Source: Pseudoalteromonas rubra
GTDB taxonomy: Bacteria > Pseudomonadota > Gammaproteobacteria > Enterobacterales > Alteromonadaceae
Reading direction: 5' to 3'
Length of the DNA stretch: 64,000 nt
Assembly: GCF_000967655.1 (NCBI RefSeq)
Contig: NZ_JXYA01000007.1
Location: 90,000 to 153,999 of the forward strand
Position numbers and translations under genes: made by a program. This document shows, one piece after another, positions 35,201 through 44,510 of this stretch. The notes beneath the pieces were generated by a model, which was given only the letters and a program-made list of their open reading frames with translations, ran no database searches and was not told the DNA's origin. Numbering within the stretch: the first letter of the stretch is position 1; every line of letters starts with the position of its first letter.

Positions 35201-36943
35201 ATGCAACAATCCGCCAAGCAGATCTACAAGCGGCTTCTGAGTTACACCTTCGATTTTAAAGTGCCGGCCTTGTTTGCCATCATTGGCATGCTCGGTTACG
35301 CCGCCATGGATGCACTGTTCGTCCAGCTAATGCAGCCGTTTATTGACGATGGCCTGACAGATCGCAATGCCGAAGTGTTAAAAATGGCACCCATAGTGGT
35401 GGTGTTGCTGGTTATTGGGCGCGGGATTTTCAACTACATGGCATCGTATTGTCTGAGCTATGTGGGCTCTCAGGTAGTAAGAAAGCTGCGTCAGTCTTTG
35501 TTTGAACACATGTTGTTCTTACCGGTAAGCTTTCACGATCAACACTCCAACGGTGAAATGATCTCAAAAATCACCTTTGACACGGAACAAGTACAACAAG
35601 CCGTGACCCGAGCTTTGCAGGTGATGATCCGCGAAGGGGCGTTTGTGCTGTTTTTGCTGGTGGTAATGTTCAACGCCAGCTGGCAATTGTCTTTGATATT
35701 CTTAGTTGTTATTCCCATCGTCGGCGTGATAGTGAACCTGGTTTCCAAGCGTTTTCGGAAAATTTCAAAGAATATTCAGGATGCCATGGGCGAAGTCACC
35801 CGTAGCTCAGAGCAGATGCTGGCCGGGCATAAAGTGATCCATGGTTTTGGTGGTCAGGACAAAGAGATAACTCACTTTGCCGATGTAAATAACCGTAATC
35901 GCCAGCAACGTGTGAAGATGGATGCAACGCGCGCACTGAGTGTGTCGGTGATCCAAATTATAGCAGCCAGTGCCATGGCATTGATCCTGGCTATCATCGC
36001 AATGCCAGAAATGATAGATACCATCTCCTCGGGCACCTTTGTGTCGCTGACGACCTCTATGATGATGATGCTCAGGCCGCTCAAGCAGCTGGCGAATGTG
36101 AACAGTGATTTGCAGCGCGGCATTGCTGCGGCGACCAGTATTTTTGAAATTCTGGATAAAGAGCAAGAAAAGAACACCGGCAAGCTTGAGGCGGACAGCG
36201 TAAAAGGCGAAATTGCGGTTTCAGGCGTGACCTTCCGTTACCCCGGCAAAGACGAAGCCGTCATTAAATCCTTATCATTACAAATTCCGGCTGGCCAGAG
36301 TATCGCACTGGTGGGCCGCAGTGGGTCGGGTAAGTCGACTTTATCGAACCTGCTGCCGCGCTTTTACGACTGGGGTGAAGGAGAGATCACCCTGGATGGG
36401 GTGAAACTTCAGGATTACACACTGTCGTCGCTGCGCAAGCAGTTTGCACTGGTGTCACAGCAGGTGGTGCTGTTTAACGACACCATTGCCAATAACATTA
36501 TGTATGGACTGGAGCGCGCTTATACTCAGGAAGAGCTGGAGCAGGTAGCAAAACAGGCCCATGTCTGGGAGTTTGTTAAAGACTTGCCTGAGGGTTTGAA
36601 TACTATGGTGGGTGAAAACGGTGTCATGCTCTCCGGCGGTCAGCGCCAGCGTATCGCCATCGCCCGTGCAATTGTTAAAAACGCACCCATTTTGATTCTC
36701 GATGAAGCGACTTCGGCACTGGATACCGAGTCGGAGCGGTTGATCCAGCAGGCGCTGGATAATCTGATGAGAGATAAAACCTCCATTGTGATAGCACACC
36801 GCCTGTCTACCATTGAGCAGTCAGACTGTATCTATGTGCTCGATCAGGGGCGCATTGTCGAGCAGGGTAAGCACCAGGCTCTGCTTGAGCAAAAGGGTAT
36901 TTATGCTGCGCTATGCCAGATGCAATACGGTGAGCAGGCATGA
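35201..36943 (+). CDS. msbA: Lipid A export ATP-binding/permease protein MsbA
   Basis: About 580 residues from ATG 35201 (E. coli MsbA has 582); ATG 35180 is a weaker alternative. Six membrane helices fill the first 320 residues; the nucleotide-binding domain has Walker A GRSGSGKST, signature LSGGQRQR and Walker B ILILDEATSALD with the H-loop in IAHRLST. MsbA flips lipid A-core across the inner membrane. It overlaps lpxK by 4 bases (ATGA), the standard gammaproteobacterial arrangement. Confidence 0.96.
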   Translation: MQQSAKQIYKRLLSYTFDFKVPALFAIIGMLGYAAMDALFVQLMQPFIDDGLTDRNAEVLKMAPIVVVLLVIGRGIFNYMASYCLSYVGSQVVRKLRQSLFEHMLFLPVSFHDQHSNGEMISKITFDTEQVQQAVTRALQVMIREGAFVLFLLVVMFNASWQLSLIFLVVIPIVGVIVNLVSKRFRKISKNIQDAMGEVTRSSEQMLAGHKVIHGFGGQDKEITHFADVNNRNRQQRVKMDATRALSVSVIQIIAASAMALILAIIAMPEMIDTISSGTFVSLTTSMMMMLRPLKQLANVNSDLQRGIAAATSIFEILDKEQEKNTGKLEADSVKGEIAVSGVTFRYPGKDEAVIKSLSLQIPAGQSIALVGRSGSGKSTLSNLLPRFYDWGEGEITLDGVKLQDYTLSSLRKQFALVSQQVVLFNDTIANNIMYGLERAYTQEELEQVAKQAHVWEFVKDLPEGLNTMVGENGVMLSGGQRQRIAIARAIVKNAPILILDEATSALDTESERLIQQALDNLMRDKTSIVIAHRLSTIEQSDCIYVLDQGRIVEQGKHQALLEQKGIYAALCQMQYGEQA

Positions 36944-37923
36944 ATCGCCTAGAGCGCAGCTGGTATCAGCCCCTTGGGCTATTAAATATCTTACTGCTGC
37001 CTTTGTCAGGCTTATTTTGGTTACTGAGCTCACTGCGCAGGGCAATGTTTAAGCAGGGCCTCAAGCGAGTCTATAAAGCGCCCGTACCGGTGATTATTGT
37101 TGGCAACATAGGCATAGGCGGCAACGGTAAAACACCGTTCGTGTTGTGGCTGGTACCCTACCTTGAGTCTTTGGGCCTGAAAGTAGCTGTGATCAGTCGT
37201 GGCTATGGTGCAAAGCCTCCCAGCCTGCCATATCGGGTGACGGACAACAGCAGTGCCGCAGAAGCGGGCGATGAACCCTTATTGATATACAAAAGGCTGG
37301 GTTGCCCGGTGATGATAGGCGGTGACCGTCAGGCCAGCATCGAAATGCTGATGCGAGAAGACAAGCCGGATATTATCGTCAGTGACGATGGCCTGCAACA
37401 CTATCAGCTGGCCCGGGATATCGAGATCTGTATTGTCGATGCACAGCGCCGTTTTGGCAACGGTCTGCTGTTACCGGCCGGCCCGCTGCGCGAATCACCC
37501 GGGCGTCTCAAGCACACAGATCTGGTTGTCTATAATGGAGAGTCAGACGGGGTTGGTTATGAGTTGGCTCGCAGTGGCTATTTCAGCGTGAAAGACAATC
37601 AGGCGGTTGCACAAACCGCCGCGCAGGGCGTTGCCGTAAGTGCCATTGGAAACCCACAGCGATTTGAACAATCCTTGCGCTCAGATGGCATTGAACTGAC
37701 CGATACACTGCATTTTGCCGATCACCATGCCTACAGCGCAGCCGACTTTGCCAGGTGCGAAGAACAGGCTGTCTTTATGACCGAAAAAGACGCGGTAAAA
37801 TGCCAGTCATTCGGCAAAGAAAATTGGTATTATTTAAAAGTAGAGGCCCAGCCCAGTGCTGCGCTGACACAACAACTGAATTCGTTATTAAAACAAAAAG
37901 GGATAGTCAACCATGGCCTTTGA
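36940..37923 (+). CDS. lpxK: Tetraacyldisaccharide 4'-kinase
   Basis: A 327-residue membrane-associated kinase. Residues 13-35 form the N-terminal membrane helix, [14 protein letters not shown] (about 52-65) is the P-loop, and [13 protein letters not shown] contains the conserved DDGxQ catalytic motif. It phosphorylates the lipid A disaccharide at the 4' position. Start overlaps msbA by 4 bases; its end overlaps the Trm112-like gene by 11 bases. Confidence 0.96.
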   Translation: MNRLERSWYQPLGLLNILLLPLSGLFWLLSSLRRAMFKQGLKRVYKAPVPVIIVGNIGIGGNGKTPFVLWLVPYLESLGLKVAVISRGYGAKPPSLPYRVTDNSSAAEAGDEPLLIYKRLGCPVMIGGDRQASIEMLMREDKPDIIVSDDGLQHYQLARDIEICIVDAQRRFGNGLLLPAGPLRESPGRLKHTDLVVYNGESDGVGYELARSGYFSVKDNQAVAQTAAQGVAVSAIGNPQRFEQSLRSDGIELTDTLHFADHHAYSAADFARCEEQAVFMTEKDAVKCQSFGKENWYYLKVEAQPSAALTQQLNSLLKQKGIVNHGL

Positions 37924-38110
37924 CACTAAATTACTCGAGATTATTGCTTGTCCGGTTTGCAAAGGAAAACTGAGATTTGACAAAGACAATCAGGAGCTGA
38001 TCAGCACGGCTGCTAAACTGGCTTACCCTGTCAGAAACGACATTCCAGTACTACTGGAAAACGAAGCGCGTGAATTATCCCTTGAAGAGGTCGAAAAGTG
38101 GAATTCATAG
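37913..38110 (+). CDS. Trm112-like zinc protein (YcaR family)
   Basis: A 65-residue protein of the Trm112/YcaR family. [18 protein letters not shown] carries the first CxxC; the second cysteine pair of longer homologs is absent, as in E. coli YcaR. It overlaps both neighbours (11 bases with lpxK, 13 with kdsB), the standard lpxK-ycaR-kdsB layout. Trm112 proteins activate methyltransferases in eukaryotes; the bacterial role is not established. Confidence 0.9.
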   Translation: MAFDTKLLEIIACPVCKGKLRFDKDNQELISTAAKLAYPVRNDIPVLLENEARELSLEEVEKWNS

Positions 38111-38862
38111 TCGTTATTCCGGCGCGTTACGCTTCAACCCGCCTGCCCGGCAAACCGCTTGCTGACATTTGTGGTAAACCCATGATCCAGCACGTGTTCG
38201 AGCAGGCGCAAAAGTCTGGCGCCAAAGCCGTTTATATCGCCACCGACAATGCTCAAGTGTTTGAGCGCGCTAAAGCCTTTACAGAGAACGTACTGATGAC
38301 CCGAGAAGATCATCAATCGGGCACTGAGCGACTTGCCGAGGTGGTTGAACAGCTGGGACTGGCCGACGATACCCTAGTGGTTAATGTGCAGGGTGATGAG
38401 CCTTTGTTAGCGCCGGAAAACATTACTCAGGTGGCGACCTTGCTACATGAAGCGCAGGAAGCGCCGATGGCTACGCTGAGCGTTGATGTGACGGATGTGC
38501 AGGAAGTACTGAACCCCAATGCCGTTAAAGTCGTTCAGGACGCACACCAAAATGCGCTGTACTTTTCCCGCGCCTCCATCCCGTTTCAGCGTGACAGCAT
38601 GATGGAATTGGATGAGAGTAAAATTCCACTGGCGCATTTTCAGCGCCATGTGGGGATTTATGCTTATCGTGCCGGTTTTATAAAAACCTACCTGGCCTTA
38701 CCGGTTTCACCGCTGGAAGGGCAGGAATCGCTTGAGCAGTTGCGCGTGTTATACCACGGTTACCGCATTAAAATTGCCAAAGCGTGTCGTCCGGTTTATG
38801 CCGGGGTTGATACACCAGAAGACTTAAAACGCGTCGTAGAGTACCTCAATGGCGCCCTTTGA
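38098..38862 (+). CDS. kdsB: 3-deoxy-manno-octulosonate cytidylyltransferase
   Basis: A 254-residue cytidylyltransferase with a GTG start at 38098, read from the position of [19 protein letters not shown] (the nucleotide-binding N-terminus), which leaves no room for another start. VNVQGDEPL contains the metal-binding Asp, and the KdsB family [13 protein letters not shown] segment is present. It makes CMP-KDO for lipopolysaccharide. The GTG lies inside the Trm112-like gene, so initiation is probably coupled. Confidence 0.96.
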   Translation: MEFIVVIPARYASTRLPGKPLADICGKPMIQHVFEQAQKSGAKAVYIATDNAQVFERAKAFTENVLMTREDHQSGTERLAEVVEQLGLADDTLVVNVQGDEPLLAPENITQVATLLHEAQEAPMATLSVDVTDVQEVLNPNAVKVVQDAHQNALYFSRASIPFQRDSMMELDESKIPLAHFQRHVGIYAYRAGFIKTYLALPVSPLEGQESLEQLRVLYHGYRIKIAKACRPVYAGVDTPEDLKRVVEYLNGAL

Positions 38863-39514
38863 GGTGATTGCCTGCCACCCGGACTTTGTGGTGGCACATA
38901 AGCCCGCCGGGGTGAGTTTTCACAGTGAGCAGGAAAGCGGTTTTGTTGCTTTATTAGCCGAGCAGCTTGGCGAGCAGCTTTATCCGGTACACCGACTCGA
39001 TAAGGTAACATCCGGCTTGCTGGTACTGGCGCGCTCAAGTCATGCTGCGGCCAGGCTGACTGAGTTGTTTACCAGTCGGGCCGTAGATAAGTTCTATCTG
39101 GCGCTCATTGATAACAAGCCCAAAAAGAAGCAAGGCTGGATTAAAGGCGACATGGCTAAATCCCGGCGCGGCACGTATAAGTTGTTAACCAGTCAGGATA
39201 ACCCGGCTGTCACGCGCTTTTACAGTGCCAGCATAGCGCCGGGTCTCAGAGCCTGTTTACTCAAACCTTACAGCGGTAAAACCCATCAGCTACGGGTTGC
39301 GCTAAAAAGCTTATCAGCGCCCATCCTCGGCGATGTCAGCTATGGTGGCAGTGAAGCCGACAGAGTTTATCTGCACGCCTACTGTTTGAGCTTTGAGTGG
39401 GACAACGAAAGAATGACATTTTATGCTTTGCCTCAGGGCGGAGCACGGTTTGCTGAGCTGGCAGACACAGAAGTAATGCAAAGCTGGGCAAAGCCCAGAG
39501 AGTTAGAGTGGTAA
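38849..39514 (+). CDS. RluA-family pseudouridine synthase
   Basis: A 221-residue protein. [15 protein letters not shown] carries the catalytic Asp of RluA-type synthases; [17 protein letters not shown] and [10 protein letters not shown] are the other family motifs. It has no S4 domain, consistent with the smaller RluA-like subgroup. The RNA target is unknown. It overlaps kdsB by 14 bases and precedes tcdA by one base. Confidence 0.92.
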   Translation: MAPFEVIACHPDFVVAHKPAGVSFHSEQESGFVALLAEQLGEQLYPVHRLDKVTSGLLVLARSSHAAARLTELFTSRAVDKFYLALIDNKPKKKQGWIKGDMAKSRRGTYKLLTSQDNPAVTRFYSASIAPGLRACLLKPYSGKTHQLRVALKSLSAPILGDVSYGGSEADRVYLHAYCLSFEWDNERMTFYALPQGGARFAELADTEVMQSWAKPRELEW

Positions 39515-39515
39515 T

Positions 39516-40310
39516 ATGACGCAAGATACATCCTTAAGATTTGGTGGCATCGGCCGCTTGTATGGAGATACAGAGCTAAGCTGGCTTGGCGAAGCCAGTT
39601 TCTGTGTTATAGGCATTGGTGGCGTGGGCAGCTGGGTGGCAGAGGCACTGGCGCGCACTGGCATAGGTAAAATTACCCTGATTGATCTGGATGATATTTG
39701 CGTCACCAATGTTAATCGCCAGCTGCACGCAAAAACTGAGACCATAGGCCAGCCTAAAGTCGAAGCCATGCAGGCGCGTTGTCAGTCCATCAATCCGGAT
39801 TGTCAGGTTGAGGTGATAGATGACTTTATCACCCTGGATAATATTAAAGAGCATATTCAGGGTTTTGATTATGTCATCGACTGTATTGATGCAGTCAAAG
39901 AAAAGGCGGCGCTGATCGCCCATTGTAAACGGCAAAAAATTCCAGTGATCACCACAGGTGGTGCGGGTGGTCAGACAGATCCTAGTCAGATCTGCTATGG
40001 GGATGTGGCCAAAACCACTCATGACCCTTTACTTGCAAAAGTCCGATACCTGCTGCGTAAGCAGTATAACTTCACCACCAATCCGAAGCGTAAGTTTGCT
40101 GTAGACTGTGTGTATTCAACCGAGCAACTGGTTTACCCAACCGGGGACGGCAGCGTCTGCAAAGCTAAGCAAATGGCTGATGGAAGCAAAAATATGGACT
40201 GTGCGACCGGGTTTGGCTCTGCAACTATGGTGACGGGCAGCTTTGGCTTTTTTGCTGCGGCAAAGGCTATTCGCAAGTACCTGGACAAGCGTACGCGCGA
40301 AGCGGGCTAA
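39516..40310 (+). CDS. tcdA: tRNA threonylcarbamoyladenosine dehydratase
   Basis: A 264-residue E1-like enzyme. FCVIGIGGVGSWVAEALARTG is the ATP-binding Rossmann loop; TLIDLDDICVTNVNRQ and TGGAGGQTDPSQI are TcdA (CsdL/YgdL) signatures. It cyclises t6A to ct6A in tRNA using ATP and works with CsdA/CsdE, whose genes converge on it here. It is the last gene of the msbA run, though a separate promoter is possible. Confidence 0.95.
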   Translation: MTQDTSLRFGGIGRLYGDTELSWLGEASFCVIGIGGVGSWVAEALARTGIGKITLIDLDDICVTNVNRQLHAKTETIGQPKVEAMQARCQSINPDCQVEVIDDFITLDNIKEHIQGFDYVIDCIDAVKEKAALIAHCKRQKIPVITTGGAGGQTDPSQICYGDVAKTTHDPLLAKVRYLLRKQYNFTTNPKRKFAVDCVYSTEQLVYPTGDGSVCKAKQMADGSKNMDCATGFGSATMVTGSFGFFAAAKAIRKYLDKRTREAG

Positions 40311-40325
40311 TTCGCGGCATGTATC

Positions 40326-40348
40326 TCAGGTGCTATTGCAGCACCTGA
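40326..40348. terminator. Hairpin at the tcdA/csdE convergence
   Basis: CAGGTGCT and AGCACCTG form a perfect 8-bp stem with a 5-base loop, overlapping the csdE stop codon. It lacks a strong U tract, so it is at most a weak bidirectional terminator. Confidence 0.5.
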
Positions 40349-40740
40349 AGCTGTTGATGAATACGCTCTACGATGGCGCGCACTCCGTTGCCGCGAGACG
40401 GGCTCAGGTGCTTGATAAGCCCCAGCTTGTCAAACAGCTCATAGGCATCAAGCTTACCTGCTTCTAGCGGTAACTGGTTGTTATAGCAAGCAAGAATAAT
40501 TGCCAGTAAACCTTTGACGATGCGGGTGTCTGAGTCCGCTATGAGTATCAGACGTTGTCGCTGTTCATCCAGGTCAAGGTGTAACCAGACTTTACTTTCA
40601 CAGCCTTTCACCAGCGCGTCATCCGTTTTTAGTGCATCCGGCATGGCCGGAAGCGCTTTGCCCAGTAGCATGATTTCGCGATATTTGCCCTGCCAGGCGC
40701 CGTGCTGAGCCAGGGAGTGCTCTATGTGTGATAAGTCCAT
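40333..40740 (-). CDS. csdE: Sulfur acceptor protein CsdE
   Basis: A 135-residue SufE-like protein. Cys47 in LVKGCESKVWL is the sulfur-accepting cysteine. It takes persulfide from CsdA and passes it on; in E. coli CsdE interacts with TcdA. It lies 2 bases after the csdA stop and converges on tcdA, supporting the CsdA-CsdE-TcdA module. Confidence 0.93.
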   Translation of the reverse strand: MDLSHIEHSLAQHGAWQGKYREIMLLGKALPAMPDALKTDDALVKGCESKVWLHLDLDEQRQRLILIADSDTRIVKGLLAIILACYNNQLPLEAGKLDAYELFDKLGLIKHLSPSRGNGVRAIVERIHQQLQVLQ

Positions 40741-40742
40741 AA

Positions 40743-41966
40743 TTACTCTTCTAATAAACTGATGGTGTCTTTCAGTGCTGCAATAAACCGACTGATGTCT
40801 TGCTGGTTGTTGTAAAACGCCAGACTGGCGCGAATGGTGCCTTCAATGCCCAGATGTGCCATCAAAGGTTGTGTGCAGTGGTGGCCGCTTCTTACAGCAA
40901 TACCATGGGTATTGAGTAAGGTTGCCAGATCGTAATGGTGCTCGTTTTTGTAGTTAAAACTAACGGTGCCGACATTATTAGCCGTATCGCCCCAAATCCG
41001 GATCCCGTCAATTCCGCTTAGTTGCTGAAGCAGGCTCTGATACAGTGATTGTTCATGCTGGAATAATGCGTCATGATCTTGTGCTGCAAGGTAATCAAGG
41101 GCTGCGCCAAAGCCGATAACACCGGCGATATTGGGCGTACCGGGCTCAAATTTTTCGGGGGCCGGGCGAAAGGTGGTCCCGCTGAAACTGACAGTGTCTA
41201 TCATTTCGCCACCGCTTTGATAAACGGGCAGGGCATTGAGCAGCTCATAACGTCCATACAGGCCACCTAAACCGGTCGGACCCAGCGCCTTATGTGCAGA
41301 AAACACATAAAAATCGCAATCCAGCTGCTGTAAATCAGGGCGCAAATGCAATAAAGATTGAGCGCCATCTATAACAGTAACCGTGCCTGAGCTTTTACTG
41401 CTCGCTATCAACGCTGCTACATCATTGATATTGCCGAGCGCATTAGAGGCATGGCAAATACTCATTACTTTGGGTTTTAAGTTCTCTATCAGCGCTTTAG
41501 CTTGTTCAAGCTGAAGAATACCTTGTGCATCTACAGGCAGTAACTCAATACGTGCACCTGTGCGCTTTGCGGCAAGTTGCCAGGGCACGATATTGGCGTG
41601 ATGTTCCAAAGGAGACAACAAGATCACATCGTCTTTTTTTAAGCTGTCGCTCAGGCCATACGCAATTAAATTCAAAGAGGCGGTAGCGCCACTGGTCCAG
41701 ACAATTTCCCGACTTTGCACATTAAGAAATTGCGCTAATTTTCGCCGTACAGCCTCATAGGCTGTGGTTGCCTGTTCACTCAGTGTGTGTAAACCTCGGT
41801 GTACATTGGCGTTCTGAGACTGGTAAAAATCCTTTACAGCCTGGATCACCTGATTAGGCTTCTGGGTGGTGGCAGCGGAGTCAAGATAACACAAAGGCTG
41901 GTCGTCAACCGACACCTCAAAGATGGGAAAATCATGCCGAATTTGTGTGCAAGGGTTATCGTTCAA
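40743..41966 (-). CDS. csdA: Cysteine desulfurase CsdA
   Basis: A 407-residue PLP enzyme. Lys226 in FSAHKALGPTG binds PLP and Cys364 in RSGHHCTQPLM carries the persulfide; both fit group II (SufS/CsdA) desulfurases. It mobilises sulfur from cysteine to CsdE. GGAGACC precedes the ATG. The following terminator separates it from gltA. Confidence 0.95.
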   Translation of the reverse strand: MNDNPCTQIRHDFPIFEVSVDDQPLCYLDSAATTQKPNQVIQAVKDFYQSQNANVHRGLHTLSEQATTAYEAVRRKLAQFLNVQSREIVWTSGATASLNLIAYGLSDSLKKDDVILLSPLEHHANIVPWQLAAKRTGARIELLPVDAQGILQLEQAKALIENLKPKVMSICHASNALGNINDVAALIASSKSSGTVTVIDGAQSLLHLRPDLQQLDCDFYVFSAHKALGPTGLGGLYGRYELLNALPVYQSGGEMIDTVSFSGTTFRPAPEKFEPGTPNIAGVIGFGAALDYLAAQDHDALFQHEQSLYQSLLQQLSGIDGIRIWGDTANNVGTVSFNYKNEHHYDLATLLNTHGIAVRSGHHCTQPLMAHLGIEGTIRASLAFYNNQQDISRFIAALKDTISLLEE

Positions 41967-42044
41967 AAGGGTCTCCTACTGCGCCTGAGCAGGCGGATTT
42001 TACCGGATTTATATTGGCTTGCAAGCCTGTCTGAAGAGCTGGCA

Positions 42045-42074
42045 CAAAAAAGGGCTGCCAATGGCAACCCTTTT
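42045..42074 (-). terminator. Terminator of gltA
   Basis: A AAAAGGG..GCCA/TGGC..CCCTTTT hairpin with flanking T tracts on the minus strand, 22 bases after the gltA stop. Confidence 0.82.
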
Positions 42075-42096
42075 CAAAGCGTCAGTTAAGCGATGC

Positions 42097-43383
42097 TTAT
42101 CTGTCACCTTCTTTTTTGTAGTCACGTGCCGTGTAGCCAGTGTACAACTGACGTGGACGACCAATCTTGTGACCAGGCTGAGACAGCATTTCGTTCCAGT
42201 GTGAGATCCAGCCAACAGTACGAGACATAGCGAAGATCACAGTGAACATGCTGGTCGGAATACCAATCGCTTTCAGGATGATACCTGAGTAGAAATCAAC
42301 ATTCGGGTACAGCTTCTTCTCAACGAAGTACGGGTCTTCCAGTGCGATCTGCTCAAGTTTCATTGCAACGTCAAGCAATGGATCCTGAATGTTCAGCTCT
42401 TTCAGCACTTCGTGACAAGTTTGACGCATTACTGTCGCACGCGGGTCGAAGTTTTTGTATACGCGGTGACCAAAGCCCATCAGACGGAACGGGTCGTTCT
42501 TGTCTTTTGCTTTTGCAACGTATTCGTCGATACGGTCAACAGTACCAATTTCTTCTAGCATGTTCAGACACGCTTCGTTTGCACCACCGTGCGCAGGGCC
42601 CCAAAGTGACGCGATACCAGCTGCGATACACGCATAAGGGTTAGCGCCTGAAGAGCCAGCAAGGCGTACCGTTGAAGTAGACGCGTTTTGCTCGTGGTCT
42701 GCGTGTAGCATGAAGATACGGTCCATTGCTTTGGCCAGTACAGGGTTAACCTTGTACTCTTCAGCAGGGACTGAGAACATCATGTGCAGGAAGTTTTCTG
42801 CGTAGCTCAGGTCGTTACGTGGGTAAACGAACGGCTGGCCTGTGTTGTACTTGTACGCCATCGCAGCAATGGTAGGCAGTTTAGCAACCAGTTTGATTGC
42901 ACAACGCATACGCTGGTCAGCGTCTGAGATGTCCAGGTCGTCGTGATAGAACGAAGACAATGCACCAACCACACCACACAGCATCGCCATTGGGTGAGAA
43001 TCAACACGGAAACCCTGGAAGAAAGACGCAATTTTCTCATGCAGCATAGTGTTGTGCGTGATGTTCTTTGCAAATTCTTCAAGTTGCGCATCGTCTGGTA
43101 ATTCACCGTTTAGAAGCAGGTAGCACAGCTCAATGTAGTTAGATTGCTCTGCTAATTGCTCGATTGGGTAACCACGGTGTAGCAGTACACCCTTTGCACC
43201 ATCGATATAAGTAATAGATGATTCGCAAGAGCCAGTCGACATAAAACCAGGGTCGTATGTGAAGAAGCCGTGAGCGCCAAGTGTGCGGACGTCGACTACG
43301 TCCTGGCCAGCAGTGCCAGAGTAGATCGGGAGTTCGATCGGATCATGACCATCGATATGGACTGTGGCTTTCTTATCTGCCAT
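42097..43383 (-). CDS. gltA: Citrate synthase (type II)
   Basis: A 428-residue enzyme, the length of hexameric proteobacterial citrate synthases. Catalytic histidines lie in [12 protein letters not shown] and [14 protein letters not shown], and the Asp near DFYSGI completes the triad. It condenses oxaloacetate with acetyl-CoA. AGGAGATAAATAG precedes the ATG. It is divergent from sdhC across a 411-base regulatory region, the classic TCA gene arrangement. Confidence 0.97.
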   Translation of the reverse strand: MADKKATVHIDGHDPIELPIYSGTAGQDVVDVRTLGAHGFFTYDPGFMSTGSCESSITYIDGAKGVLLHRGYPIEQLAEQSNYIELCYLLLNGELPDDAQLEEFAKNITHNTMLHEKIASFFQGFRVDSHPMAMLCGVVGALSSFYHDDLDISDADQRMRCAIKLVAKLPTIAAMAYKYNTGQPFVYPRNDLSYAENFLHMMFSVPAEEYKVNPVLAKAMDRIFMLHADHEQNASTSTVRLAGSSGANPYACIAAGIASLWGPAHGGANEACLNMLEEIGTVDRIDEYVAKAKDKNDPFRLMGFGHRVYKNFDPRATVMRQTCHEVLKELNIQDPLLDVAMKLEQIALEDPYFVEKKLYPNVDFYSGIILKAIGIPTSMFTVIFAMSRTVGWISHWNEMLSQPGHKIGRPRQLYTGYTARDYKKEGDR

Positions 43384-43794
43384 CTATTTATCTCCTATGA
43401 AATAACAATATTCTGATTGTTATGTTGTGATACTAATGTTAAGCAAATTCAGATCATTCTAACTTAAAATAGGGGTGGAAAGTCAATTTTTCTGAGAATT
43501 ATGCACAAATGTATGATAAATATTCTACGCCGTTTAAATATTATACCATCGGCTAATTCGCAAGCGTCTCAATCTAAACAAGAATTGTAAAAGGCCGCTC
43601 GGCCTTATATACTATCTACGGTTTTATACCGTGTCGTCTGTGGGTAAACCTATTTTTACATTGGCATTTTCACAAAGTGAACCGCTCAGTGTTTAAACAG
43701 GTATATCTAGAGTGTGCCATTTGTGCAACCAGCGCAAGTGGTTTTATAAAAACAAGTAGATGAGCTCCTTTGTGAGCAAGATGGGCAAGTAACT
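43384..43794. promoter_or_regulatory. gltA/sdhC divergent regulatory region
   Basis: This 411-base region must hold promoters for both TCA units. Visible dyads: ATAACAAT-ATTCTG-ATTGTTAT at 43402-43423 in the gltA leader, 19 bases from its ATG, and AAGGCC-GCTC-GGCCTT at 43591-43606. In E. coli ArcA and CRP act here; no unambiguous site for either is visible. Confidence 0.5.
43402..43423. promoter_or_regulatory. Perfect inverted repeat in the gltA leader
   Basis: ATAACAAT, 6 bases, ATTGTTAT: an 8-bp perfect dyad just upstream of the gltA ribosome site. It could be a repressor operator or a leader hairpin. No candidate regulator is encoded nearby. Confidence 0.5.
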
Positions 43795-44172
43795 GTGAAA
43801 AAGCAAAGACCTGTAAATCTAGATCTTACGACTATATCTATGCCACCTACGGCAAAAGCGTCGATTTTGCACCGTGTAACCGGTGTTGCGTTATTCTTCG
43901 CATTGACCTTTGTCATTTGGGCGTGGTCTGAGTCTCTTTCTTCTCCTGAAGGGTTTGAATTTGTTAAAGAGCTAATGACTGGCTTTATTGCAAAATTCAT
44001 TGCGTGGGGCACCCTGACTGTATTGTCTTACCACATCATTGGTGGCGTACGTCACATGATCCAAGACATGGGTCACTGGGAAGAATTAGAATCGGGCAAC
44101 ACCAGTGCAAAAATCGCATTGGCGCTGTGGGTAATCGTAGCCATCCTGGCAGGAGTGTGGATATGGTCTTAA
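43795..44172 (+). CDS. sdhC: Succinate dehydrogenase cytochrome b556 subunit
   Basis: A 125-residue membrane anchor with three membrane helices and the family opening RPVNLDLTTISMP..SILHRVTG; the SxxHR motif contributes to quinone binding and the later His in SYHIIGGVRHM ligates heme b. The start is GTG at 43795, with only a modest GGGCAAG-like site. Overlaps sdhD by 10 bases. Confidence 0.95.
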   Translation: MKKQRPVNLDLTTISMPPTAKASILHRVTGVALFFALTFVIWAWSESLSSPEGFEFVKELMTGFIAKFIAWGTLTVLSYHIIGGVRHMIQDMGHWEELESGNTSAKIALALWVIVAILAGVWIWS

Positions 44173-44510
44173 ATCAAGCAACTCTGAAGCGCGACGGTGT
44201 GCAAGACTATGTGTCATTGCGCGCGACTGCACTAATCATCCTGGCTTATTCGGTATTTATTGTTGGCTATTTTCTGCTAACGCCCGAAATCAGCTATGAA
44301 GCCTGGACAGGTTTGTTCTCAAACCTGGCCGTTAAAGCGGCAACTTTCATCACACTGGTATGCATCATGGTCCACACTCGCATTGGTTTGTGGCAGGTTC
44401 TGACGGACTACGTTAAGTGTTCAACGATGCGTTCTGTGCTGGGCTTTGTACTTAATCTGATGGCACTGGCGTATGTTGCTGTTGGCCTGTTTGTATTGTG
44501 GGGTGTTTAA
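44163..44510 (+). CDS. sdhD: Succinate dehydrogenase hydrophobic membrane anchor subunit
   Basis: A 115-residue protein with three membrane helices. ATG 44163 is chosen because the protein then matches the normal SdhD length; the longer frame runs back through sdhC. RDGVQDYVSLRATALIILAYS and the MVHTRIGLWQVLTDYVK segment, with heme/quinone-site residues, match SdhD. It overlaps sdhC by 10 bases and touches sdhA. Confidence 0.94.
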   Translation: MVLNQATLKRDGVQDYVSLRATALIILAYSVFIVGYFLLTPEISYEAWTGLFSNLAVKAATFITLVCIMVHTRIGLWQVLTDYVKCSTMRSVLGFVLNLMALAYVAVGLFVLWGV

